Positions 38,826 through 50,809 of a DNA stretch of 64,000 nt are shown piece after piece (within the stretch, counting starts at the first letter, position 1; the number at the start of each line of letters is the position of its first letter). This stretch comes from Adineta ricciae. Its lineage: Eukaryota; Rotifera; Eurotatoria; Adinetida; Adinetidae. A program made the translations under genes and the position numbers. Below the pieces are notes generated by a model. It saw only the letters and a program-made list of their open reading frames with translations, was not told the origin of the DNA and ran no database searches. The stretch is taken from positions 124,001 through 188,000 of the forward strand of contig CAJNOJ010000083.1 of assembly GCA_905250025.1 (NCBI GenBank), read 5' to 3'.

Positions 38826-41400
38826 GAAGTTTAGTTATACACGAAATTTATGACTTTCTATAACGAAAAGAAAGACGTAAATACAAATAGAAAAAAAATG
38901 AATGAGTAGAAAAAAGGAAAGAAGAAAAAAAAAAGAATGATATGCTTTCTTCTCTGTCTCTTTCCCTTCATACTTCTTTACAGATGCTACTCCCACTTAG
39001 TTTTGCTTTATCTCTTTGTTTAGTGTCTGTCAGTCAGCTTTGGTCGAAGAATGTGTGTGCATGTTTTTCTCTTCTTCCTCTCCACCATGTCTTATTCTTT
39101 TTCTTCATGTAAGGCGAATAAAAAAGCAAAACCGAAGAAGTAAGAAAAGAAGAAAAAAAAATCTAAGCTTCAAGTATAACAAAAACATGCGATTGACGGT
39201 TTCATTGAAAACATAATAGTAAAGGTCATCATATTTCTATAATTAGAGAGAAGTCAGAGAGATTAACCAAGTGTCGACCAAGGACAATTCGATAATCTCC
39301 AAGCGAATTTCTCAGAAATAACCTATTTATTTGTTCAATTGCATACTCTCACTGCGTGTACACTCAAGGAAGGAGTAACCTGTCTCGATAATGGAATCCG
39401 AACTATACTTGGGCAAGCAAAACAAACAGTTTTTCGCATTAAATATGCATAGATCTACTCGAATGCATGTAAATAATATCTGTTGTGTTAGCACGAACTT
39501 TTTTCTTGTATAGGTAATATCATTTTTCTATTAACATAAATGAGAGAGAGAGAGAGAAAAAAAAATAAGCAGCAACATCAAAACACTGCTATATACCTTT
39601 TTTTGGTGAATGGATAGATGAAGAAGAAAAAGGACCAAAAAAAATGAGAAGAGAAGAACGGAGTAAAACTAAAAATAGCTTTAGTCACAAGAGAACATAA
39701 AATTCTGCGTCAAAGAAAAGAAGAAAAACACACCCAATAATTAAAGAAAGAAAAAAAACCGAAAAGAAACAAATTTTTTCGACTGTTTCTCAAATCTTAC
39801 GAACGAAAATATTCTCCATTCATCATTCTTACATAACACTTCACCTGCCGCTCGTTCTCTCCTTCTCTATTTAACCGTATTATATCACATTTGATGTTGC
39901 TAGTTGTTTCTTCCTATTCATCAATTGCTATTTTTATCGAATGTATTTTTCTCTCCAAATGACATATTATATCCTTTCTTTACATCGACTAGGATTCTTC
40001 TTCCTTTCGCTATTTTTATCAACAACGGTTCTAATCGTTCCGACGACAAGTTAGACATTGACGATGTACTCAACGTGCTCTTATCGTGGATAGGAACTTA
40101 CAGATTTGTGCTATTCTGAGCAACGAATTTAGATTTACAAAATTTCTATAACAATTCGATAGCGTTATGCTTAATATTAGAGAAATATAAACTAAGATAA
40201 GGATAATAAAAGAGGTCTGGCAGCAAGCTTCGATAATACCATGGTATGCTATCGTGACATAGTCGAACGTCGACTTGCCGAGAGAAATAGAAATGAAGAA
40301 AAAAAGAAGCAAACGAAGAAGAAGAAGAAAGAGAAAAAAAGAAGAAAAAGATAAGGCTAAAAATAACTTTGCGATGCTTTTTTGTGTTTCATCATTTAGA
40401 TCTCTACTACATCTTCAAGTGATGACGAGATAGATAGTTTTTTTTTCTCCTTCAATGATATTTATATGATCGTCATACATTATCGCGTGACTTTTCTTCA
40501 TGGTCCAAGTACTCGACTTCATATCTGCTCACTTCAAAACGAGGGATGAGAAAAAGTCAAATGCGATTTTGTCATTTTTTTTGTCTCAACAGCAACTCAA
40601 TGTACTGTTAACAATCGTAATCAAAGTATTTTTCGACATTCCGATTATCAACAAAATTAGTTCATACGCACGTCCGTTGGGCACGTCGTTCTATTTGATA
40701 AATAATTCTATATAATACTAAAAGTGCAGGTTATAAATAGAACTTAAAAATAGACTTGTTATGCAGAGATAAGAATGAAAGAGAATATATTTGGTAGCTA
40801 AAAGGGATGAATGCATGCTGAAGGGAAAAAAATCTCTGATAAATAACAAAGATGTTTCAACAGGGTCATGCAGATGTCGTCAAAGGCTGGTCTACGATAA
40901 ACGAAAGATTTTTGGTTGGCTTTTTCATATAGCTAATAATGGCGTGTGTTTATTTTAATCTTCCTTCGTTCGTTCGTTTCTGTTTCTCTTCAGACGTTAG
41001 TGCTATATTGTATGCAATGCTGTAAGCGATTTCAATTTTATTTTTCATTTAAATTAACCAATGTTTACTTCGAATATTTGCTTATATGTCTTTCTTATCA
41101 GCAAACCGATCGCTCGCGATTGCATTCTTATTTCTTTCTTTCTTTTTCGATACATCAGATCAACTTCTTTCTCGCCTGTTTCTTTAGATAATCAGTTTTT
41201 CTTTCTCTTTTCAACATATCTTACAACTCGTCTTGGGATTTTCTTAATGATTATTATCAAAATCTTCATTAAAACCAAGGATAGAATAAATATTCTATCA
41301 TTGATTGATGTATGCTACCGTTGTTAAGGCGATAGAAGAAAGATATTAGGGCAGGCGACAAGCCTTCCGCCCAAACAAACAATTAAGCCGAAGATAATAA
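38826..41400. other. Long interval between HDAC and neurabin starts
   Basis: About 2.6 kb of AT-rich, purine/pyrimidine-skewed sequence with a (GA)n tract at 39542-39557 and many A-runs. It separates two divergent genes and should hold both promoters and 5' UTR introns. The short frames in it show no family features. Confidence 0.45.
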
Positions 41401-44400
41401 ATGGCAAATATTCTTATGCATTCAACAGTACCATCTCTTCTTACCAATACTGATTCGACATCGAACCTTCTCGTTGATACTCCAACAGAGGCCTCTCATA
41501 CAAATAATAAATATAATGGTCATGTTACACGATTACGTAACGTCTTTGCCGAACATTCATTAATGGCAAATAAATTCAACTCAGATGATCAGACAACAGA
41601 TTATCAGGAAACAAAAGGAATCTTTCAAACATTAGATGCAACAACACCATATCAGAATGATTCACAACTAACAACAAAATCGATGGTTAATACTAATCGA
41701 CAAGAACGCAGCAACCATGAGATTTCTAAACAATCATCGCTGAATACATCAACAAATCGATCATTTGATGGAGTTCCAAATGGAAATGAAGATGTCTCTT
41801 ATGCAATCATTAATCGACGATGTTCGAATAATGAGCAACATTATGATTTTCCAGCGGATGCCATTCAACAATATAAAAAACAACAGCGTGATGAAAACGA
41901 AATAAAACCATCTACTGAACAACTGACGACCCGATTTGTACCTTTTAACGTATTAAAACGAATGGATCATTTGAATACCGTTTTTGTCAAGCCAACTAAA
42001 ATCGATCAATCATTGCCGAAATTAATATTTTCTGATAGCGAAAAACATAGGTTAATTCAATCAAATGACAATCCAACACATCATGGTAAATTAAAAGCAA
42101 ACACGGTATTTTTATTTTATTAGGAAAGATTATTAAGTACAAAAGTAATTTGTTTCATCGTGGACTGACTAATAGATACAAGTTGTCAATCTCGTTTTTC
42201 TTCTTCGGTCTAAAATAGAATCTGTTATCTCTGATGTCTAGAAAGAAAAATGACACAGCTTCTATGCATCTGCTGTCGTCATAGGTCGTGCCAAATACGT
42301 CGATCTGTCAGATAATTCTAAGGAAAAAAGGAAGTGCCTTTTGGGCTTATGAAAAGATGTAGTACAAACATGCAATCTCATTTCCAATTTCAATATTTTG
42401 TATATGATCTTTGATCTTATTTAGAAGCTGATTATACGCAAGTTGATAACCGATCATCATCGCCAGTCTTCTATGAGAAACCAGGCATACCAGAGCTTCC
42501 TGATGAGATTGCATCGAACGAAGCCGGACGAGTGAAGTTCAGTCATGCACCAATTCGGGTAGGATGGAAAGATTCAATGCAAATATGTACGCCAGAGTTA
42601 CGGGTTTGTTGTGTAGGTCTATCCGACATATTCCCCAAGTGAATATGACCGACGAAATGAGGATATTGATCCGTTTGCAGCTGCAGCCGAATATGAACTG
42701 GAAAAGAGAATCGAAAAGATGAATGTTTTCTCAGTCGAAGTCGAAAAAGGACCTGATGGACTTGGAATAAGGTGAGCAAGGTCGATGATTCAGATTATAC
42801 TCGATATGGAATGTTTTTATTATCAGTGTATTGGGCATGGGTGTGGGTGCTGATAGTGGTTTAGAAAAATTAGGCATTTTTGTTAAATCATTGAATCCTC
42901 AGGGCATCATTGCGAAAGATGGACGGTAAATATTTGTTTAATGTTGATGGGTATACTGAATAATTGTGCTTTAGCATTCAAGTCGGTGATCAAATCATTG
43001 AAGTGAACGAACAGTCATTGGTGGGTGTGACACATGCATGTGCGACGAACGTGCTCAAGACGACGTCGGGTTTAGTAAAGTACGTTTCAAATTGAGTTCG
43101 TTTTCGGGAGATTTGAAAGAATCGAATTTAGATTTCTCATCGGTCGAGAGAAAGAGCCAGAGAAGTCGGAAATCTTCGCTCTTATCCAACGCTCGTTACA
43201 GTTAGATCAACAACGCGAAGATATTTCTCAAACATTTCAGCAATATCACGATGCATATTACGAACAAAACTTCAACGATGAAGAAGAAGTAGAATTCTTG
43301 GAACGAAAATTCTGAAATCCGAATTTGTTTCTTTCTCTAGCCGATGGACGAGAAAATGTCGAATGAGTTCGAAATTGAAATTCTCAAGCAATGTTATGAA
43401 TCTTTAGAAAGAACATTGGATACGACAGAGAAAGAAAGAGAACATTATCGAGTAAGTTGCATTTATTTCGTTCAAGTGCGAAACCCATCAATTACTTCGG
43501 TATGTTTATTCAGCAACTTTATCAACAAGCACAAAATGATTTCAAACAAATCGAAGAAAAATACTCTCAAGCAATGGCACTAATCAAAGAATTACAAGAC
43601 CGGTACGTATCGAGATCATTCTCTCATTGTTACTTCCACCGAAGTCTTTGTTTTCATTCTTATTTTGAAAGAAATTGATTTTAATCTGTGTACGTATTCA
43701 GGTGTTGGTAAAAAAAAACTAAAAATATCGCTTTTGTTCACTATATATAGATATATATATGTCAATTCGATATAACTGTTTCCTATTTGATAGTGAAGGT
43801 ATATCTATGAGTATATTTTCTCTTTTAGCGAGACGGAATCACGGCGACAACAAACTGAATTATCCGAACAACATGATCAACGTGTTAATCAATTGATGCA
43901 AAAAGTTTGTTTTTACATAAATAGATGAGGTAGTGAACGAATTTCTTTTCCTGTTAGATCGATGACCTCGAGAAAGTCATAGCGACATCAGCAACCAGAT
44001 CTGAGAACAATTTATCATCGCTCAAAACTACCGAATATCCCACGTCGTACTCGCCCGAGATGTCTGAACGTTTGACATTTCGAACACGTTCCAGTTCCGG
44101 TCAGCCACTGATAACAACAAATCGCTTACCAATGACTGTATCATCCGTTCGTATTCCATCGTTATCGTTAGAAAAAATGCTAACACGTTCACCTAATGAC
44201 ATCGATCAATGGCAAATGCGTTCTGGTAAACACGGCAGAAATCGAAATTTGTCTCTTATATCTTCATTTTGCTTAGCTACGATGACAACTAAATCATCGG
44301 ACCAATTCGATCGAAATGCGTCGTTAAACAAGAGCCCGTCGACAAAAGCTTATACAATGAATATTCCAGGATTGCACGTCTCGACTCCGTCACTCGGTGG

Positions 44401-45066
44401 AATCTCCAGTGATTCGAATTTCAACGAGTAAACTGTCGTTGTTGAACATCTACAAACATCTCGTAACACTTTCTTTTCAGTGCCAGAACAAGTATTACTA
44501 AAGACTCATCAGCGGACAAAACAAGTAAATTGCCTCCTATTCTTCTCTTTCACCTCAATCAATTCCCTCTTTTCTTTCCTTTCATTTCCGATTAGGTACT
44601 GAGGCATGTTCAACTGATGAGGTAATTGAACAGTTTCAAGTGTAGTTTTGTAATTGTTTCTTTTCAAGTATGTGGAGATCAAAGATTGGACAACTGACCG
44701 ATGTATTCAATGGTTAACAGCACAGAGAATGACACCTTTAATACCAATATTTCTCAATCGTAACATCGACGGTGAAAAACTTCTCGTACTCGATGGTTCT
44801 AAAATGAAGGTAAAACGAGCTTTGTTGTCATCTTGATAAAACGAATACGATTCTAGGCTATGGGTATCAAATCAAGTAAAGATCGTGATCAATTGAAGTC
44901 GAAAATCAAAGAGCTTAAACACGTGGAATTGAATCAATTGCGTGATCGACTGATGGCTCAATCGTCTGTATCTTATCGATCTGGAACGAGTGAAAAGAAA
45001 TCGCGTTCGTCAAGTTTAAGCAAATTGCGCGAACGTCGATTCTTTAGTAGTAGTTTTGGCAAATAA
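41401..45066 (+). CDS. PPP1R9A: Neurabin (PPP1R9A type): PP1-binding, PDZ, coiled coil, SAM
   Basis: About eleven exons. The start [16 protein letters not shown] leads to [16 protein letters not shown], which resembles the neurabin actin-binding head. The PP1 docking motif is in [12 protein letters not shown] (RVxF type), followed by [20 protein letters not shown] as in vertebrate neurabins. The PDZ domain runs from [20 protein letters not shown] to [13 protein letters not shown]. Coiled coil follows ([20 protein letters not shown]). A C-terminal SAM domain reads [20 protein letters not shown] to [13 protein letters not shown] domain marks neurabin-1 rather than spinophilin. The protein would scaffold protein phosphatase 1 and actin at junctions or synapses. 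Introns at 42085-42424 and 44226-44276 are needed to keep the frame; the second is 51 nt and stop-free. It ends SSSFGK. Confidence 0.92.
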
Positions 45067-45407
45067 ATTTCTTCTGCTTTTATTTCTCTACTCAAAACTC
45101 TTGTGATCATCCGTCCTTACTGTTTTGTTATTTCTTCGATGACTTTTCTGAACAGTAAAACTGTGCCATTCCTTGTTTGGAGTTTTGTTTTCTTTGTTTT
45201 TGTGATCATATATGCGTGCTATTCATGTACAGTGTTTTTCTCCTGTGTGCTTGACGATCAGTTTTGTATTAGTAGCATATAGAAGGAGGTTTTCTTAATA
45301 TTCTTCTTCGTTTTGTTTGGAATTAAATAAAAATTAATCAGCAAATGTGAGTGACATGATTTTCATGTGTTTTTAGTGTCACTTCAGATGTTCTGTGATT
45401 GGTAAAG
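45067..45407 (+). other. Neurabin 3' UTR and BET1 leader
   Basis: About 340 bases between two same-strand genes. AATAAA-type signals (ttaaataaaaatt) lie near 45325. An acceptor (gtgtttttag) ends at about 45376, upstream of BET1. This spacing and order would suit a trans-spliced pair. Confidence 0.45.
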
Positions 45408-45792
45408 ATGCATGATGGAGGACAATCAAATACGCATTCGAGACGTTCGAACTATTCGTACATCGAAGAGCAAAATGAAGCACGTACGGAGTTGTTGAAT
45501 TCGAAAGTGAATCAACTAAAACACCTAGCTGTTCAAATTAGCGAAGAAACACAATTCCAGAATAAATACTTGAAAGTATGTTTTCGTCTCAGTCGGGCTA
45601 ATGCTTCGACATATGAAATGAATTTTCTTGTAGGAACTGAACAGTCATATGGATCATACAGATAGTTTGATTGGTCAAGCACGTCGTCGTGTTATCTTAT
45701 TAGCTCGATCGGGTAGTTGGAAAATTTATTTATATTTGATTCTTTTTGCTCTGTTCATTTTTCTTGTTATTTATTTTCTGATTAAACGCTGA
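45408..45792 (+). CDS. BET1: BET1-like Golgi SNARE
   Basis: Two exons. The ATG at 45408 gives MHDGGQSNTHSRRSNYSYIE. The SNARE helix reads NEARTELLNSKVNQLKHLAV to the splice at about 45575. It continues ELNSHMDHTDSLIGQARRRV into a tail anchor (LYLILFALFIFLVIYFLIKR) at the very C terminus. This matches Bet1 in size, order and tail-anchored topology. Bet1 is a Qc SNARE of ER-to-Golgi transport. A cleaner AATAAA (gcaataaag) follows the stop by about 12 bases. The neighbouring CAP gene converges only some 60 bases away. Confidence 0.9.
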
Positions 45793-45855
45793 TTTCATTA
45801 ATTGCAATAAAGTGAAAGAAAGTACATTGACATGAGTTACTCCGTTTAAGGATAT

Positions 45856-46694
45856 TTATTTGATTGGGAAAACATTTTTCTCATATTCACCAAGAAAATT
45901 GCCTGCTGGATAGTACATTGCAACGGCAAAGTTCATTGATGGACCTTGTGCTTGAGCGAAACCGACTTCTTGGGAATTCTTCCAAACAACTTGGGTAAAA
46001 TGACCCGTTTCCGATTGATATAATTGTCGATTATGATAATCATACTTCTTGCTCTCGTTGTACCACGTTTCAGTCATTTCTTTGCCTAGATATACATCAT
46101 AAATACATGCGAAGAAGTGAAAAATAAGAAAATTTACCTGTCACCGGCCATGATTGACAACGAAGATTCTCGCCAACAGGTTCGTTTCGATATTTTGTTT
46201 TGCTATGTACAAGAGCGCCAGTTGTGACCAAATGATTAGCTAAAAACAGAACGAGCTTATTTTTTCAAGTTGTCAAAATTTGACATTTACCCCATTGTTG
46301 AGCTAATTTACATAGGTCATTGTTTAATCGTAGCGGTTCAACTCCATGTTTTCGTCGTAGATCATTGTGTACTTGCAATGCTTCGTGAATGAATTCATCG
46401 TTATCTTGACCTTTAGGTGCTGGCTTTGTCGACCGAAACCAGCTTGTCGGACTTGCTAATGCACGAAGTCCGAATCGACTCTTATTAGGCGTGTCATTGT
46501 CTTGCATGTGCTTGAAAAACGAAAGCAATAAGATTTACAACTAGTGTGATCAACATTACTTTGATTGCATCGTTATCCACCATTTCCGTCGTCTCGGTAT
46601 GCTTGTTTCCTTGAGCATCGGTCGTCGTTCGAGTAATTTTGTAATAAGCATGACCACTGGCCGTTGAACGCGTAGTTGTCGTCGTTCGATTCAT
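45856..46694 (-). CDS. CAP/PR-1 domain protein, GAPR-1 (GLIPR2) like
   Basis: Three or four exons. The start at 46694 reads MNRTTTTTRSTASGHAYYKI. After splicing a 49-nt intron the frame gives DNDTPNKSRFGLRAL, then the CAP domain: LQVHNDLRRKHGVEPLRLNN, VHSKTKYRNEPVGENLRCQS, GHFTQVVWKNSQEVGFAQA and AVAMYYPAGNF. The CAP signature residues (His in HNDLRR-HG region, Glu in GENL, His in GHFTQVVW) are present. No signal peptide is seen once the intron is removed, so a cytosolic or Golgi-surface protein like GAPR-1 is likely, rather than a secreted venom-type CAP protein. GAPR-1's own myristoylated start is not present. It ends KNVFPIK. Confidence 0.85.
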
Positions 46695-47191
46695 CGTAGT
46701 TTTGTTAGAGAGAATTGTCAAACAAAACGATTTTTATACATGCCTACTTTTATGATGTATGAATCAACTTGATATGAGATTGAGATGAATGTCAGGTGTG
46801 ACATTATCTGAATACTTATATAGAAAATCAAATATCAAGTAGTTTCATCTCGTGATTCCCGAAATGATTTAATCATTGCCATGTTGAATACTGGATGAAG
46901 CTTTATTCATATGTTATTCATAGGCAATTGAAGACATTCAAGCCAGATGTTGAATAACAAACAGAACTTCGAGTTATATTTTCCTGGATAGATCTGTGTA
47001 TTTCAAACATCTCTGTACGAAAGAACAACAGAGTAAATAAATAAAAGTTTGTTTAGTAACACGTGTACAAGATTGAGGCGAAAAGTAAAAAAAAATCTTT
47101 CGCATCGATCAACGAATAAGACGAAAGTTATTTCGAAGTTTTCTATTTTTCACCTTGATTACTAAATAAAAACACGAATCAAAACTTTCAC
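46695..47191. promoter_or_regulatory. Divergent promoter interval, CAP and TRIM-A genes
   Basis: About 500 bases between genes that point apart. No gene or named site is seen. Confidence 0.35.
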
Positions 47192-48751
47192 ATGGAAATA
47201 CCGATAATGACAAACACTGATCAATTCCAAGAACTCATCACTTGTGTGATTTGTCACGAACGTTACAAAGACCCACGAATTCTTCCATGTTCACATACAT
47301 TTTGCTACAAATGCATTCAAAAGTCAATGCAAGATGGCAAATTTACTTGTCCATTACAAGATGAGCAAATAATCGAGCAAAATGATATCGACAATTTACC
47401 AACAAACCGAACGGCGAAAGAGATGGTCGATTTTGTGTTGCATATCAACCCATCACTCGATAAAAAAGCTTACCTTCCCTGTGAGAACTGTAATGAGCTG
47501 CAAGCGTGGAATTGGTGCGAAAAATGTGGCACAAATCTTTGCGAAACCTGCACTCAATCTGTTCATATGATTAAAATTTTTCAATCTCACGTCATTGTGC
47601 CTCTCGCCAGCAAAGTCCTTTCCTTCTGCTCGGAACATTCCGAGGAAAAGTTTAAATATTGGTGTACACAATGCAATACTCTCGTATGTCGTGATTGTTT
47701 GCTATTCAAACACAAAGATCACACGTTTCTCCCGACGAAAGACGCAGCTGATGAAGTAACGGCGAATTTCGAAAAGCTCATGCAAGAAGTGAACGGAATG
47801 AAACGAAATCTTATGCAGTTTTCTACAACAATGAAAAATGCGATCGAACGACAACGAGAGGTAGTTCGTCATGAAATGCAAGAAGCCGCGCACTTGTTCG
47901 CTAATCTACAGCGCTTGTTAGAAGAACGAAAATGTGCGTTGATCAAGGAACTAGAAGACCGACAAGTCGAGACGATGAAAATCTTGGCCCAGCAGCAAAT
48001 GAAAGTCGATGAACATTTAAAACTGACGACAGTTCAGGAATTTTGTATTCGAAAGATGTTAGATTCATCTGATCCAATTCAAATCTTAAAATTCAAATCA
48101 ACATTAGCTCAGAATTATCAAGAATTCAGTGACCAATATCACAGAATCGATGAAGGTTGTATTATCCAACGACACATGTTCAAACGAGATGATAAAGATT
48201 TAGAACACTTAGCTGACATGATTCTACGCTTAGGGAATATTAAAAGTAAATCATATGTCGTGAAAAAAGATGGAGTTACTGTGAAAACTATACCGTTGGA
48301 TCTCTCGAAGATCAGTGATAATCGCACTGATGTGATTTCGAAAGAACAGAATATCGCTCGAGGTTATAAACTTTTGTTAAAACAACCGATGAAACTTCGA
48401 TCGATCCGCGTACATTCAGATCATATAGGACAACTCGTTGGCTTTATCGTCGATGAAAATAATAATCTTGTTCAAAAGGGAGTTATCAATTCAGTCAATA
48501 GTATGATGAAATGGGTAACAATTCCAGTCGAATGTGAGCTTAAAAATAACTATGGTGTGTTGGTTTTACCTCCGTCAAATAATGGTTCGTATACGTATAA
48601 AAATGGAGATAATCAATTTCGGAAAGTGAACGAAAATTGTTCAGTAAAAAGTAGACTATGCAGTGTAGCGAATCAACTCATTCTCGGCTCACCATTGACT
48701 GTGATTAACAACACACATTCGATTAGTATGATTATAGATGTAGAAGAGTGA
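47192..48751 (+). CDS. TRIM-like RING/B-box protein with unassigned C-terminal domain, copy 1
   Basis: An intronless frame of 519 residues. The RING region reads CVICHERYKDPRILPCSHTF, then CYKCI and finally CPLQDE, where the usual CPxC last cysteine is Gln. B-box 1 (CENCNELQAWNWCEKC..CETC) and B-box 2 (FCSEHSEEKFKYWCTQCNTL..CRDC..HKDH) follow. Residues about 185-290 form a BBC-type coiled coil. The C-terminal 150 residues look beta-rich (ARGYKLLLKQPMKLRSIRVH; MKWVTIPVECELKNNYGVLV; NNGSYTYKNGDNQFRKV). This is not NHL, filamin, SPRY or any C-terminal TRIM domain I can name. TRIM proteins are usually ubiquitin ligases. The nonstandard RING leaves activity uncertain. A tandem paralogue follows at 49247. 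Confidence 0.85.
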   Translation: MEIPIMTNTDQFQELITCVICHERYKDPRILPCSHTFCYKCIQKSMQDGKFTCPLQDEQIIEQNDIDNLPTNRTAKEMVDFVLHINPSLDKKAYLPCENCNELQAWNWCEKCGTNLCETCTQSVHMIKIFQSHVIVPLASKVLSFCSEHSEEKFKYWCTQCNTLVCRDCLLFKHKDHTFLPTKDAADEVTANFEKLMQEVNGMKRNLMQFSTTMKNAIERQREVVRHEMQEAAHLFANLQRLLEERKCALIKELEDRQVETMKILAQQQMKVDEHLKLTTVQEFCIRKMLDSSDPIQILKFKSTLAQNYQEFSDQYHRIDEGCIIQRHMFKRDDKDLEHLADMILRLGNIKSKSYVVKKDGVTVKTIPLDLSKISDNRTDVISKEQNIARGYKLLLKQPMKLRSIRVHSDHIGQLVGFIVDENNNLVQKGVINSVNSMMKWVTIPVECELKNNYGVLVLPPSNNGSYTYKNGDNQFRKVNENCSVKSRLCSVANQLILGSPLTVINNTHSISMIIDVEE

Positions 48752-49246
48752 AGTTCCTTTTTTTTTGTTGAGAATGATACTTTCTGCGGCAAAATAAACG
48801 AAAGCTCGTATGTGTGCTGTATGTCAATTGTTGTAGTAAATATCTCAGATGTGTGCAGGTGAGTCTTGCAACGCAAGGTGAAAGTTTATTCTACGGTTCT
48901 GTTGTTTTTCAAAAAAAAGATGGCGTTTGCGATTGTTGTACGGACTCAGAATAAATTTTCGGTAGAGTTCAGTATATGTATCAGTCTTCGTTATTTCCAA
49001 GTTGTATATTTAGTAGCAGATTCGATTGTTTCCTTGTCGACTGCAAACTGACGTCATTTTTTTATACGTTTTAACGGTAAACGATTCGTCGAAAATATTA
49101 CAAAAAAGTAAACAACGGTATTCGATTTTTCCAACAAAAAAAACTTGACAAACAGTGACTTATTTAAATTGTAGTTTTTACAAGCTCAGTCTGATAATCA
49201 TATCTTCTAAATCAACGCAATTTGATTTTGTTTACTCATTTTTCAG
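48752..49246 (+). other. Spacer between tandem TRIM-like genes
   Basis: About 495 bases. An acceptor (catttttcag) ends immediately before the second ATG, so its mRNA probably carries a spliced 5' leader (cis or spliced-leader). AATAAA-type sequence (caaaataaac) lies near 48793. Confidence 0.45.
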
Positions 49247-50809
49247 ATGGCAACTAGTAACAACAATTTCGATGCGGAGCAGCTAGAAATCTTAGTCAAT
49301 TGTGCGATATGCTTAAATCATTACAAAGACCCACGAATTCTTCCATGTTCACACACGTTTTGCTATCAATGCATTCAACAGGCAGTTACTCGTGGACGAT
49401 TCGCATGTCCATTTCGAGATGACCTAACAATCAATCAGAATGAGATCGATGCACTACCATTAAATCGCGTAGTCAAAGACATGGTTGACTTTGTGAACAG
49501 TACCAATCAAACGCGTAAACAAGAATCGGCTAATCTATGTCAAAATTGTAGTAAAGCGTCAGCAGTGAATTGGTGTGAACAATGTGCGTTTGATTATTGT
49601 GCATCGTGCACACAATCTGTTCATTCTATCAAAGCTTTACAGTCACATACGATCATTCCCTCTTCAAATAAAAGTATGGCTTTTTGTTTGGAACATCCTG
49701 ATGAGAAATTTCGATATTGGTGTTCACAGTGTGAAACACTTGTTTGTCGGGATTGTTCGTTGTTGAAACATAAAGATCACATACTTCTATCGATGAATGA
49801 AGCAGCTGCTGGGAGAAAAGTCGAACTTGATGCAACTATTCGAGAACTTGCTGAAATGAAACAAAATCTTATTAGATTGTCGGACGAGACCCAACGTATT
49901 ATTCGGCAGCAAAATGAAATGATTCGTTTCGAGAAACGGGCCATTGATGACGCATTTAATTATCTTCAACGTTTATTAGATGAAAGAAGAGCTACGCTAA
50001 CGAACAGTTTAGACAATCAACAAACTCAAACAATGAGAATCTTAACTCAACAGCAAATGAAAATCGATGAACATCTGAAACTAGCGATTGTTCAAGAAAC
50101 TTGTGCTCGTAAAGTATCTGATTCGTCTAATCCGATTGAAATCTTACAATCTCAATCGAATTTATTACAAAATCATCTGAATTTTATCGAACAGTATCAA
50201 AAACTAGATGAAGGTTGTACCATCAAGCAATACACATTCAAAACTGATGCTAAAACCCAAAAATGTTTTGCCGAAACGATTTCAACGTATGGCTATATCG
50301 AAAAGAAAGATCAGATTGTCAAAAGAAATGATACACCAAGTAGTTCAACGCCAATAGATCTTTCAAAACCGAATGGTACATCGGCACTTACAGGACGAGA
50401 AACCAACTGGGTTCGAGGATACAAACTTTCACTGAAAAAGCCTGTGAAACTTCATGCAATACGAGTAAAATCAGATTATCGTGGACCACATATTGGTTTT
50501 GTCGTCAACGAAGCTGACAAAGTCGTTCATCATATGACGATTCATTCATTCGACACAAATATGAAATGGGTCACCATTCCAATAAATGGTGATGTAGCAG
50601 ATAACTATTCAGTCTTTGTTTGGGCTTCGTCTGGTAATGGATCGTATACGTATAAAGAGGGAGACACGCAATTCCGTGTCATCAATCACAACTGTTCAGT
50701 GAAAAGTGTTGCTATTCAATGTGTCACAAAGATTACGAATGATTTACTTCTTGCTGTCATTGACAATCGTTTTTCGATCGATATGATAGTGGACATTGAA
50801 GAAAAGTAA
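49247..50809 (+). CDS. TRIM-like RING/B-box protein with unassigned C-terminal domain, copy 2
   Basis: An intronless frame of 520 residues, aligned end to end with copy 1. RING: CAICLNHYKDPRILPCSHTF, CYQCI, then CPFRDD, again lacking the last cysteine. B-box 1 (CQNCSKASAVNWCEQC..CASC), B-box 2 (FCLEHPDEKFRYWCSQCETL..CRDC..HKDH), coiled coil and the same beta-rich C-terminal domain (VRGYKLSLKKPVKLHAIRVK; NGSYTYKEGDTQFRVI). The first exon of the RING is almost identical to copy 1 while the linker (residues 90-110) has diverged freely. Tandem order and shared intronless structure imply local duplication. It ends MIVDIEEK. Confidence 0.85.
   Translation: MATSNNNFDAEQLEILVNCAICLNHYKDPRILPCSHTFCYQCIQQAVTRGRFACPFRDDLTINQNEIDALPLNRVVKDMVDFVNSTNQTRKQESANLCQNCSKASAVNWCEQCAFDYCASCTQSVHSIKALQSHTIIPSSNKSMAFCLEHPDEKFRYWCSQCETLVCRDCSLLKHKDHILLSMNEAAAGRKVELDATIRELAEMKQNLIRLSDETQRIIRQQNEMIRFEKRAIDDAFNYLQRLLDERRATLTNSLDNQQTQTMRILTQQQMKIDEHLKLAIVQETCARKVSDSSNPIEILQSQSNLLQNHLNFIEQYQKLDEGCTIKQYTFKTDAKTQKCFAETISTYGYIEKKDQIVKRNDTPSSSTPIDLSKPNGTSALTGRETNWVRGYKLSLKKPVKLHAIRVKSDYRGPHIGFVVNEADKVVHHMTIHSFDTNMKWVTIPINGDVADNYSVFVWASSGNGSYTYKEGDTQFRVINHNCSVKSVAIQCVTKITNDLLLAVIDNRFSIDMIVDIEEK

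Noticed and set aside
46494..46560. Membrane helix in the CAP protein (VMLITLVVNLIAFVFQ)
   Set aside because: It is the reading of a 49-nt intron (GTAATG..TTTTTCAAG); splicing restores the frame into the CAP domain.
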